Shown here one piece after another: positions 11,235 through 19,123 of a stretch of DNA of 38,560 bases (positions are counted from its first letter, which is position 1; each line of letters starts with the position of its first letter). A model generated the notes under the pieces. It was not told the DNA's origin. It worked only from the letters and a program-made list of their open reading frames with translations, and searched no databases. The position numbers and the translations under genes were made by a program. The DNA comes from Caryophanales bacterium UBA3631 (lineage in GTDB: Bacteria; Bacillota_I; Bacilli_A; RF39; UBA660), in assembly GCA_002374055.1 (NCBI GenBank), contig DFLA01000017.1, positions 1 to 38,560 on the forward strand, written 5' to 3'.

Positions 11235-12000
11235 TTTGATTCCATAATTTTCCATTTCTTTTATTTCTTCTTTATTTAGTACAGTTAGTATTTTTGCTTT
11301 TCCTTCTTTTATGTCTTTAGGCTTTGTTACTTTGTATAATTTTTTTTGTGGGAGTTCATTTTTATATGTTCCAAATATTCCTTTGTTTGTATTTTCTTTT
11401 ATATTTCCTATTGTAGTTTCTTTGAATACTGCGTTTTTTTCTCCTGGGTTTCCATCTCTACTTGGTTCAATTGCGGTTACTTTTGAATTGTATAGTTTGC
11501 CATCTTTTACTTCTAATATTTTCATTGTTGATTTTTCTATTATTTCGTGTCCAAGTGCACCAAATAGTTTTGTGTTTGGGTCTATATATGTTAATGTTCC
11601 TATTCCTTTTATTTGATCTTTAACATATAATCCTGTTTTGTAAACATTGTTTTCGTCTTTTGTTAATTTTAGTGTTGTATGGTCTTGTTTATTTTCTCTT
11701 ATAAAGTCTATTGCGATTTTGTCATTTGATTCTGATATTATTTTAGTCATTTCATCTATTGTTTTTACTTGTTTATTGTTTATTGATGTTATTATATCTC
11801 CAACTTTTAATCCTGCTTCGCTTGCTATATATTTTCCATCAATTTCATATAGACCAACTACCATTATTCCTTTTGATTTTATTTCTATTCCTACATTTTC
11901 TCCACCTGCTATTATGTAATCAGAATAAGCTAATATAGAAATGGGCATAATAAAGGAAGTAAGTATAATTATTACTGTTTTTTTTAAAATTTTTTAAAAA
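11226..12000 (-). pseudogene. spoIVB pseudogene fused to the dapA tail
   Basis: The open part (11226-11948) is about 85-90% identical to residues 19-249 of the intact SpoIVB at 14451-15434, including the PDZ region and the LGHE histidine motif. It then switches to EMENYGIKGI, the C-terminal ten residues of DapA. The SpoIVB C-terminus with the GMSGSP catalytic serine is therefore missing. At the other end the signal-anchor codons survive but are frame-shifted by one base in an A/T homopolymer tract (11975-11996), and the original ATG context is altered. The first in-frame ATG (11948) has no ribosome binding site. It is a non-functional protease relic produced by a deletion that removed most of dapA. 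Confidence 0.85.
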
Positions 12001-12022
12001 CACATTAAACAACTCCTTTTGA

Positions 12023-12052
12023 CAAACTACATTATTATTATTATTATTATTA
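12023..12052. repeat. ATT trinucleotide microsatellite
   Basis: Seven consecutive ATT units upstream of the spoIVB pseudogene. The homologous place upstream of the intact spoIVB (near 15461-15472) has four units, so the tract varies in length between the copies. Confidence 0.7.
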
Positions 12053-12079
12053 TCATTTATATGTTTTTTTATATATGAA

Positions 12080-12101
12080 AAAAAATACCTAAATAGGCAT
12101 T
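12080..12101 (-). terminator. duplicated intrinsic terminator, copy A
   Basis: On the minus strand AATGCCTA pairs with TAGGTATT around TT, followed by a T tract. It now serves the pilin-like gene. The same hairpin recurs at 15501-15522, where it ends the large HEXXH gene. Confidence 0.75.
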
Positions 12102-12138
12102 TTCTTCAATGGAAAAAACTTCTTTTTAAAAATTACTT

Positions 12139-12969
12139 TTACCACCAATGACATCCTGTTTGATCATTCATATCAACGAAACACCATCGTCCTACGCTAT
12201 AATCTCCACAGTATACATAGCCAGATTCATGTGCATAGCAACTAACAGTTTCGGTATCACAATTTAGATCAGAACCATCATCTAATTCACATGTAAATCC
12301 TCCGCCAATTGCATTTTCAAATTCTGTTTTTTTATTATGGATATAATCTCCTGCGTATGGAGTTGCTTGTTGATTATTTGATGTTTCCCATTTATTTGCT
12401 TCTAGACAAACTGTACCGTTTGCGAATACACCACATATTTCTGATTTATTTGTTTGTGTATTTTCTTTGATATATACAGTCCAATTTTCATCAATTGTGT
12501 TTGATTTTTCTGTGTTACATGGGAAGTCTTCACATTCATCTGTAGTAAATGAATAATATACTTCAGCTGAAGGACATTCTCCTTTTTCTGTTTTTGATAC
12601 ACTTCCTTTTGAATCGAATGTTACTTTGTATTCTCCTATTGTTAGGCATCCTCCAGTTAATACATTATTTGAATATGTTAGTGTTCCATTTGTTGGTTTA
12701 TCACCTGATACAGGGATATCTATATTGTTTAATTTCCCATCTGATACATTATAATTTCCATTTAATCTATAGTTATTATCGTCTTGTAGCTTTGATACAT
12801 ACCATTTGTTTACTGCGTCTTTATAGCCGTATGCTGAATCTGTTACTGCTCCTTTTTTTGAGTTATCAATTATATCTAGTATAATTGGTACTGTTATTAC
12901 TGCTATTATTGCAAGTATTACTATTATTGCAAGTAATTCAATTAATGTAAATCCTTTTTTATTCTTCAT
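12139..12969 (-). CDS. type-IV-pilin-like protein with variable Cys-rich C-terminus (copy 1)
   Basis: The 276-residue protein starts with a class-III signal: MKNKKG, then FTLIELLAIIVILAIIAVIT. Gly6-Phe7 is the expected prepilin-peptidase cut and Glu11 is the conserved fifth residue of the mature form. Residues 1-132 closely match copy 2 at 20876-21751. From codon 87 to codon 132 the DNA is identical (12574-12710), ending at Cys132. Beyond that the two are unrelated. Here the variable part holds ten cysteines and ends in GCHWW. AGGAGG and its own promoter precede it. No pilus ATPase, platform protein or prepilin peptidase is in the window. Surface display, possibly with disulfides, is inferred; the ligand or role is unknown. 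Confidence 0.85.
   Translation of the reverse strand: MKNKKGFTLIELLAIIVILAIIAVITVPIILDIIDNSKKGAVTDSAYGYKDAVNKWYVSKLQDDNNYRLNGNYNVSDGKLNNIDIPVSGDKPTNGTLTYSNNVLTGGCLTIGEYKVTFDSKGSVSKTEKGECPSAEVYYSFTTDECEDFPCNTEKSNTIDENWTVYIKENTQTNKSEICGVFANGTVCLEANKWETSNNQQATPYAGDYIHNKKTEFENAIGGGFTCELDDGSDLNCDTETVSCYAHESGYVYCGDYSVGRWCFVDMNDQTGCHWW
12574..12710. repeat. 137-bp exact repeat (hinge), copy 1
   Basis: Identical by direct reading to 21356-21492. It covers the second base of codon 87 to the end of the Cys132 codon in both pilin-like genes, whose flanking sequences differ on both sides. Confidence 0.9.
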
Positions 12970-12991
12970 ATTTTCCTCCTATTATGTTTTT

Positions 12992-12997
12992 ATTATA
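12992..12997 (-). promoter_or_regulatory. extended -10 of pilin-like gene 1
   Basis: On the minus strand TGTTATAAT is followed by a short leader whose ACATAATAGGAGG is shared with pilin-like gene 2. The -35 is weak. The leader is only about 15-20 nt. Confidence 0.5.
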
Positions 12998-13049
12998 ACA
13001 TAAAAAATATTTTTTGTATATTTTTTTATAATTTAATATTATTTTTTGC

Positions 13050-13510
13050 CATTTATCAATTACACCTTTATAGTCTTTGCCTTTCTTTTTTATCAACGGT
13101 ATAATTCCTACTTTTAATATAATTTTATGAATTATTGCGTTAATTGGATATTTTTTTCTTTATTAATTGGTATTCCTTGTACTTTGATTTTTTTGATTAT
13201 TCCACATGTACCACTTAAATTAATTTATAATACTGATTTGGGTGTTAATTATATACGTGTTATGTCTATTATTTGCTTATTTCATTATATTCAGTCTCCT
13301 ATAAGTAGTTCTTTGCAAGCTATGGGATACGCTAATGATTCTATGAAGGGTACTTTATTTGGAATGATTTTAAGAAGTTTAGTTTTGATTATTGGATGTA
13401 GTATTCATATTGCAATGTGGGGACTTGTTTTTGCTACTGGTGTTAATATTTTGTTTGTTACTTTTTATGATTATGGAAAGGTTTGTATGCATTTAAAAAA
13501 GAATCATTAG
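13050..13510 (+). pseudogene. 3' fragment of a second spoVB copy
   Basis: The open part (13127-13510, 127 codons) from about its tenth residue matches the last 115 or so residues of the intact SpoVB at 9934-11229 at roughly three quarters identity, including SSSLQAMGYANDSMKGTLFGM. Upstream to about 13050 the DNA still resembles spoVB but is frame-broken. The first ATG (13127) has no ribosome binding site. The 5' nine tenths of a full transporter is absent. The fragment ends overlapping dapA exactly as the full copy ends on the dapA tail, so it marks the second copy of the locus. The lack of internal stops is surprising for an old relic. Confidence 0.8.
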
Positions 13511-13514
13511 ATTC
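13501..13514. terminator. hairpin at the spoVB-fragment/dapA convergent ends
   Basis: GAATC and GATTC pair around ATTA over both stop codons, with a T tract on the minus strand. It is homologous to 11219-11234. Confidence 0.5.
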
Positions 13515-14397
13515 CTTTTATTCCATAATTTTTCATTTCTTTTATAAGTTCTTTTTGGTTTTGTTCTTCCATTTCTATTAGTGGTTCTCTTAGTGTTCCT
13601 TCTATCATGCCTAGTTCTTCCATTGCTTTTTTTATTGGTATTGGATTTGTTTCTTTAAAAAGTGCTTTTATTAGTTTTAGCATTTTTATTTGTTCGTTTT
13701 TACTCATTTCGGTATTTCCATTTAAATAGTTTATTACTAAGTCGTGTGTTTCTTTTGGTAGTATGTTTGCTATTACGGATATTACTCCTACTCCACCTAA
13801 TGAAAGTATTGGTACTATTTGATCATCGTTTCCTGAGTATATTTTTATTTTGTCGTTTAGTAATTCTTTTATTTCTGATACGTTGTTTATTCTACCTGAT
13901 GCTTCTTTTATTCCTTTTATATTTTCACAATTTTCTACTAGTTCTTTTACTGTTTTTGGTTCTATATTTAATCCTGTTCTTGAAGGCACATTATATAGTA
14001 TTATTGGTATGTTTACTTTATCTGATATTTTTGAATAGTGATTTATTAATCCAATTTGCGTTGTTTTATTATAATATGGTGTTACTATTAGTAATCCGTC
14101 TGCACCTAGATTTTCGGCATCTTTTGACATTTGTATTGCTGATTTTGTGCAGTTTGAGCCTGTTCCTGCTATGACTGGTATTCTTCCGTTAACATAATTT
14201 ATGCATTCTTCTATTACGCTTAAATGTTCTATATATGATAGTGTTGATGATTCTCCTGTTGTTCCTGTTATTATTATGGCATCTGTTTTGTTTTTTATTT
14301 GAAAATCTATTAAATTTCTTAAGGCTTGATAGTCTATGCTTCCATCTTTTTTAAATGGCGTCACTAGTGCTACCCCTGATCCTTTAAATAATTCCAT
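13507..14397 (-). CDS. dapA: 4-hydroxy-tetrahydrodipicolinate synthase
   Basis: DapA condenses pyruvate with aspartate semialdehyde, the first committed step to diaminopimelate and lysine; the pathway also supplies dipicolinate for spores. The 296-residue protein is full length. GTTGESSTL (45-53) carries the Thr pair, YNVPSRTG has Tyr135 and Arg140, and KGIKEASG has the Schiff-base Lys164. The C-terminus reads EMKNYGIKGI, and the same ten codons are found fused to the spoIVB relic at 11226. It lies between the spoVB fragment (convergent, four-base overlap) and spoIVB (same strand, 53 bases upstream). TAGGTGAT precedes the ATG. Confidence 0.95.
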   Translation of the reverse strand: MELFKGSGVALVTPFKKDGSIDYQALRNLIDFQIKNKTDAIIITGTTGESSTLSYIEHLSVIEECINYVNGRIPVIAGTGSNCTKSAIQMSKDAENLGADGLLIVTPYYNKTTQIGLINHYSKISDKVNIPIILYNVPSRTGLNIEPKTVKELVENCENIKGIKEASGRINNVSEIKELLNDKIKIYSGNDDQIVPILSLGGVGVISVIANILPKETHDLVINYLNGNTEMSKNEQIKMLKLIKALFKETNPIPIKKAMEELGMIEGTLREPLIEMEEQNQKELIKEMKNYGIKGI

Positions 14398-14439
14398 ATT
14401 ATCACCTATTTTATTCTATGATTTTTTTTAATTTAGGTG

Positions 14440-14466
14440 AAAAAAAGAAGCTAGTTTTCTGCTTCT
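14440..14466 (-). terminator. intrinsic terminator of spoIVB
   Basis: On the minus strand AGAAGC pairs with GCTTCT, followed by a T tract. The spoIVB TAG stop (14451-14453) lies in the loop. It separates spoIVB from dapA. Confidence 0.7.
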
Positions 14467-15434
14467 TCTAACATGTTTGTTATGAATATTCCGTATCCTT
14501 TCGTTGGATTATCTACTACTACGTGTGTTACTGCGCCTATTATTGAATCTTCTTGTATTATTGGTGAACCGCTCATTCCTTGAATTATTCCTCCTGTTTT
14601 TTCAAGTAATTCTTTATCTGTTATTTCAAATAATAAATTTTTTGTTTTTTCTTTTGTATTTGATATTTTTAATATATTTATTTCGTATTCTTTTATTTCT
14701 TCTTTATTTAGTACAGTTAGTATTTTTGCTTTTCCTTCTTTTATATCTTTAGGCTTTGTTACTTTGTATAATTTTTTTTGTGGGAGTTCATTTTTATATG
14801 TTCCAAAGATTCCTTTATTTGTGTTTTCTTTTATTTCTCCAATTGTTGTTTCTTTAAATAATGCATTTTTTTCTCCTGGATTTCCATCTCTACTTGGTTC
14901 TATGTTTGTAACTGTTGAGTTATATATTTTTCCGTCTTTTACTTCTAACATTTTACCTGTTGTTCTTTCGATTATTTCGTGTCCTAGCGCTCCAAAGTTT
15001 TTTGTATTTGGATCTATATATGTTAGTGTTCCTATTCCTTTTATTTCGTCTTTTACATATAATCCTGTTTTATATACGTTATTTTCATCTTTTGTTAATT
15101 CTAATATTGTTTTGTCTTTTTTGTTTTCTCTAATAAATTCAATTTCTATTTTATTTTCAGATTCTGAAATTATTTTTGTCATTTCTTCTATTGAATTTAT
15201 ATTTTTGTTGTTTATCGCTACAATCATATCTCCAATTTTTAATCCTGCTTCACTGGCTTTATATTTACCGTCGATTTCGTAAAATCCAACTATCATAATT
15301 CCGTTTGATTTTATTTCAATTCCTACATTTTCTCCGCCAGCAATTATGTAATCGGAATAAGCTAATATAGAAATGGGCATAATAAAGGATGTTAGTATAG
15401 TTATTATTGTTTTTTTAAAAATTTTTAAAAACAT
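14451..15434 (-). CDS. spoIVB: SpoIVB sporulation serine peptidase (S55)
   Basis: SpoIVB is secreted from the forespore and cleaves SpoIVFA, which releases SpoIVFB to activate sigma-K in the mother cell. This 327-residue protein is shorter than the Bacillus protein (about 425). It has an N-terminal signal anchor (residues 1-25), a PDZ domain (about 35-125, with SEAGLKIGDMIVAINNK), LGHE with catalytic His152, and GMSGSP with catalytic Ser290 near the end, so the active site is present. Its start follows GGAGT closely. It is the intact twin of the relic at 11226-12000. A terminator separates it from dapA downstream, and the large HEXXH gene lies upstream behind its own terminator. Confidence 0.9.
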   Translation of the reverse strand: MFLKIFKKTIITILTSFIMPISILAYSDYIIAGGENVGIEIKSNGIMIVGFYEIDGKYKASEAGLKIGDMIVAINNKNINSIEEMTKIISESENKIEIEFIRENKKDKTILELTKDENNVYKTGLYVKDEIKGIGTLTYIDPNTKNFGALGHEIIERTTGKMLEVKDGKIYNSTVTNIEPSRDGNPGEKNALFKETTIGEIKENTNKGIFGTYKNELPQKKLYKVTKPKDIKEGKAKILTVLNKEEIKEYEINILKISNTKEKTKNLLFEITDKELLEKTGGIIQGMSGSPIIQEDSIIGAVTHVVVDNPTKGYGIFITNMLEEAEN

Positions 15435-15500
15435 TTAAACCGACTCCTTTTGGCAAACTACATTATTATTATTGTCATTTTTATTTTTCTTATTGATGAA

Positions 15501-15522
15501 AAAAAATACCTAAATAGGCATT
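15501..15522 (-). terminator. duplicated intrinsic terminator, copy B
   Basis: The same hairpin as 12084-12101 (AATGCCTA/TAGGTATT) followed by a T tract. It terminates the nusB-xse-HEXXH operon. Confidence 0.75.
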
Positions 15523-15527
15523 TTCTT

Positions 15528-18095
15528 CTATCTTATGATGTGACCAATTTGTTCATTTAATTCGTTATATCTTTGTGTTTCTGAATCAATGTTTTCTTTT
15601 ATATTTATGTTTTTTATTCTATTATAAATTTCTAATAATTTTTGTTTTATTTCGTCTGATTTTGAATTTTCTAGATATTCTTCAATTTTTCTTTCTATTA
15701 TTTTTTTAAGTGTTATTTTATCTATATATGTTTTGTGATTTTCAATAAAAATTTTATTAATTTTCTCATTTAATAAATTTATTAGTTTTTGAGATAATAC
15801 AGTTTCTATTTTTTTATCTAATATTTGTGTAGGTATTTCATTAAGTAATTCTATTTCATATGTATCCGCAGATTTTAAGTCTTTTTCTGTTAATTTGTAA
15901 TTATTATTAAAGTCTTTTACACATTCTATAAATAGTTTTTTATTTTCTTCTTTTAGGAAATCATTTTTTATATTTTTAGAATCTTTTAATAATTTTATTA
16001 TTCCTATTATTGAGTCTGAATATTTTGGATAGTATTTTGCTAGATAAGTAAGCGCTAAATAAGGATATTTTTTTAATTTTTCATATATATTTTCATCAAA
16101 AACGGAGCTTACGTATGACGAAAAGTTTTCGTTTCCATTTTTATTTGAAATATTTTCCATTATTTTAATTTCTTCTTCATCTAGAGTATCTATCCATTTG
16201 TTTTGATAAAATTTTATTAAGCCTATGTCATTATTCATTATTTTATTATTTACATATTCATCATTTTCTTGCGAATCTTTTTTTATTTTTTTAAATATTT
16301 CTTCATTTATATTTTTTATTACTTTATTATTAAAATGAAATACTTTGCTTCTTAAATAATTATCGGATGTAACGTTATTTATGTATCTTATTATTTTTGT
16401 TATATCTTTTTCATTTGTTATTTCTATTAATCCTTTAACTCTTATATCTTCAAACATATTTTTATTAACTGTCGAGTCTATTCCATATTTTGATATTATT
16501 TCTGTTATGTCATATATTGATAGATTATCTATATTCCATGCATATAAAATTTGTGCATTTATATCTGGTATATATGAGATATTTAGATTGCTTATTATGT
16601 TTTCGATTTCTTTTTTTATTTTTTCAAAATTGTCTAATGAAAGCTTTATATTTTTGCTTTTTACAAAGTTTTTTATTAGTGAGTTAATATATTCTATTGG
16701 TTCGTAATTATAGTTTGCTTTTTTATATAGTTCGCTCATTTTTTTTACAAAGTATTCTATGTTTATTTCATTTGTTTTAAGTTTCTTTTCGAAGTAACTT
16801 ATATTTATTTGTTCTTCTATTATATTTTTTAGTGTGTTTTTAAAATATAGGAAGCATTCTTCTTTTGTCATATCTTTAAAAATTTTATATTTTTCTTTTG
16901 AAATGTCTATTATTTTTTTAAATTCTTTTTCTTTTAAATCAAAACCACCTTGTTCAATAAGTAATTGTGAAAATTCTTCTTCATTGTATTCTTCATTATT
17001 ATATATTTTTTTATATGCATATAGTGTTGGAGTTATTATGAATTGATTAAAATTTATAATTTTTTTATATTTTAATAGCTCTAATGATATGTCTTTGATA
17101 CTGTTATTGTATATTCCATATTTTTTATTTGGATTTTGATATTTATTTATATCTATATATTCTAATAAGCTTTCTTTAAAAGAATCTATTTGGTTTTGAT
17201 TTATTTCATCGCTATTAAATACTTCTTCTTTTTTATTATTTATATCTGTAAACATTATTTCATACTTTTTGTAAAAATCATTACTTATATTTGGATATTT
17301 TGTTTTTAGTTCTTCTAGTGAAAGGCCTTTTTCTTTTGCATTTTTATAAATTATTGCTTGTAGGATAGGGTTTAGTCTATTATATAATTTTTTTGAATTT
17401 AATACATCTATTTTTTCTAATGCATTTTTTATATAATCTATTTCATTTTTCGCGATATATTGGGTATTTCCTGTATATTCTTCTATTTGAAAGATTAAAT
17501 CGGCGCCTTCTTTTCCATAGGCTTGTTCAAAGAATTTTTTAGTTTTTTCTTTGCTTGTATAGTAATTCCACAACAATTCTTTTGATTCATTATTTATTAG
17601 GCATGCATTTCTAGTTATTAATCCAGGTATTTCATATACACTCTTTTTATAGTTTATTGTTTCTTGTTTTTCGAATGTTTTATTAAAATAATCAACTAGT
17701 TCATCGCTAAATAAGTCTGCGATTCCTTCATCCATTCTAGAACCTATTTTTGAATTTAGGATGTGTGATATAAAATGCGAAAATTCATGAAAATATATTG
17801 CGATTAGTCCTTGTTCTATGGAATATATTTCAAGTGTTGTGTCATTTATTTCAAAGGTTTGCGTTTGCAGATTAAATACAGCATTTGAATTTGTTTGTTT
17901 ATTTATTGTGTAGTGCATGTTTTTGAAATTTTCTTTGATTTTTTTTAGAATTTCTTCAAAGTTTTCTTTATCACTAAATTTTTCTTTTAAGAAGCATATT
18001 ATAATTTCATTAAAATTTGCTATATAGTTTTTTAATGTATCTGGTAGGTTGGATTTATATAAATTTTTATTATCTTCTTCACTAAAGAATCTCAT
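15528..18095 (-). CDS. large cytosolic HEXXH metallopeptidase-like protein, unknown family
   Basis: I do not recognise this 855-residue protein. It has no signal peptide or membrane helix. Near the N-terminus it has YFHEFSHFISH (residues 101-111), an HEXXH zinc motif (103-107), followed by RMDEGIADLF with Glu123, spaced as the third ligand of a gluzincin-type peptidase. The remaining 700 or so residues are Lys/Glu/Asn/Ile-rich, mostly helical and coiled-coil-like. It is the last gene of a tight minus-strand operon behind nusB, xseA, a coiled-coil gene and xseB; AAGGAG sits seven bases before the ATG and 15 bases separate it from xseB. Proteolysis is inferred from the motif. An effector or toxin role is possible but not shown. 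Confidence 0.7.
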   Translation of the reverse strand: MRFFSEEDNKNLYKSNLPDTLKNYIANFNEIIICFLKEKFSDKENFEEILKKIKENFKNMHYTINKQTNSNAVFNLQTQTFEINDTTLEIYSIEQGLIAIYFHEFSHFISHILNSKIGSRMDEGIADLFSDELVDYFNKTFEKQETINYKKSVYEIPGLITRNACLINNESKELLWNYYTSKEKTKKFFEQAYGKEGADLIFQIEEYTGNTQYIAKNEIDYIKNALEKIDVLNSKKLYNRLNPILQAIIYKNAKEKGLSLEELKTKYPNISNDFYKKYEIMFTDINNKKEEVFNSDEINQNQIDSFKESLLEYIDINKYQNPNKKYGIYNNSIKDISLELLKYKKIINFNQFIITPTLYAYKKIYNNEEYNEEEFSQLLIEQGGFDLKEKEFKKIIDISKEKYKIFKDMTKEECFLYFKNTLKNIIEEQINISYFEKKLKTNEINIEYFVKKMSELYKKANYNYEPIEYINSLIKNFVKSKNIKLSLDNFEKIKKEIENIISNLNISYIPDINAQILYAWNIDNLSIYDITEIISKYGIDSTVNKNMFEDIRVKGLIEITNEKDITKIIRYINNVTSDNYLRSKVFHFNNKVIKNINEEIFKKIKKDSQENDEYVNNKIMNNDIGLIKFYQNKWIDTLDEEEIKIMENISNKNGNENFSSYVSSVFDENIYEKLKKYPYLALTYLAKYYPKYSDSIIGIIKLLKDSKNIKNDFLKEENKKLFIECVKDFNNNYKLTEKDLKSADTYEIELLNEIPTQILDKKIETVLSQKLINLLNEKINKIFIENHKTYIDKITLKKIIERKIEEYLENSKSDEIKQKLLEIYNRIKNINIKENIDSETQRYNELNEQIGHIIR

Positions 18096-18110
18096 AAACT
18101 CTCCTTTTTT

Positions 18111-18338
18111 TTATTCGTTTTCAGAAATGTTAAAATCTTCTAATTCACCGTTTTCATTTAGTATTTTATTTACTTTTTCTTCTACTTCGTTTAGTTTTTT
18201 TTCACATGTTGAGACTAATTTCATTGCTTTTGTATATTTATCTATTGAAGAGTCTAAATCTATTTCTCCTGTTTCAAGTTCATTAATTATTGTTTCTAAT
18301 TCTTTTAGATTTTCTTCAAATTTTGTTTCTTTTTCCAT
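18111..18338 (-). CDS. xseB: exodeoxyribonuclease VII small subunit
   Basis: XseB partners XseA in the single-strand exonuclease VII. The 75-residue protein has the family pattern: FEENLKELETIINELETGEIDLDSSIDKYTKAMKL, then a C-terminal acidic helix. AAAGGAAT precedes the ATG. Unusually, it does not follow xseA directly: a 254-codon gene lies between them. Confidence 0.93.
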   Translation of the reverse strand: MEKETKFEENLKELETIINELETGEIDLDSSIDKYTKAMKLVSTCEKKLNEVEEKVNKILNENGELEDFNISENE

Positions 18339-18350
18339 TTTAATTCCTTT

Positions 18351-19115
18351 CTAATATATATCTTTTTTTCTTCTTTTATAGTTTATTGAAAATTCTTTTT
18401 TTCCTATTTTATATATTTTTGAGTTTGTTCCATTTTCTTCTGTTTGTATATATGCATTGTCTGTTGATTCAATATCAATGCCTAGTGTTTTTTCTAATAA
18501 ATTTCTGATTTCTTCAAAATTTTCCAGGTTGATTTCTTTTAGATTTTCTTCTATTATTTTTAGTTTCTCAATTTCAATGTTATTTATATAGTATGTGTAT
18601 TCTAATTTTTTTATTCTAAGAGTTATTTTTAATATTTTGTTTTGTTGGTCTTCTATTTTTGTTGTTGTTATTGTTTGCTTATGATATTTATCGTAGTCCT
18701 TATCAGTTATATATTCTTCAAAATTTTTGTTATCTTTTTTCATATTTTCTTGTTCTATTTGTTCAGTTTGTAATTCTTTTTTTAGTTTTTCTAACTCTTT
18801 TAATATATTTTTATTCCACATTTCTAAATTTTCTAGTTTTGTTTTTAACCAGTCCTTTTTATAAATTGTTGAGGTTAATACTGGTGGTTCTTTTGTTATG
18901 TCTAGTTTTATTGCTTCTAAATTTTTATAAGCAGTATATATGATTGAAATATAATCATCGTTTGAAATTGTTTTGAAATTATCATGATTTATTTTACTGA
19001 TATTATCTTTTATGTTAGATAGAAATTGTTTTTTTAATGTTTCTATTGTGTTTTCTAAATAATCTAATGATGCTTTATCTAGTGGTTTATTTAATTTTTT
19101 GATTTTTACTTCCAT
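18351..19115 (-). CDS. coiled-coil protein of unknown function between xseA and xseB
   Basis: The 254-residue protein is highly charged (Lys, Glu, Asn). Long heptad-like stretches run from about residues 85-135 and 150-190. A small C-terminal region with STDNAYIQTEENGTNSKIYKIGKKEFSI follows, possibly a beta-rich cap. There is no signal peptide, membrane helix or recognisable catalytic motif. TAGGTGA lies close before the ATG. It is separated by eight bases from xseA and 12 bases from xseB, so it is co-expressed with exonuclease VII. It could be an accessory subunit or an unrelated passenger; nothing in the sequence decides. Confidence 0.7.
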   Translation of the reverse strand: MEVKIKKLNKPLDKASLDYLENTIETLKKQFLSNIKDNISKINHDNFKTISNDDYISIIYTAYKNLEAIKLDITKEPPVLTSTIYKKDWLKTKLENLEMWNKNILKELEKLKKELQTEQIEQENMKKDNKNFEEYITDKDYDKYHKQTITTTKIEDQQNKILKITLRIKKLEYTYYINNIEIEKLKIIEENLKEINLENFEEIRNLLEKTLGIDIESTDNAYIQTEENGTNSKIYKIGKKEFSINYKRRKKDIY

Positions 19116-19123
19116 AGTTTCAC

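Noticed and set aside
11226..15528. Transposon-mediated duplication
   Set aside because: No transposase, terminal inverted repeats or target-site duplications were seen at the edges of the duplicated blocks.
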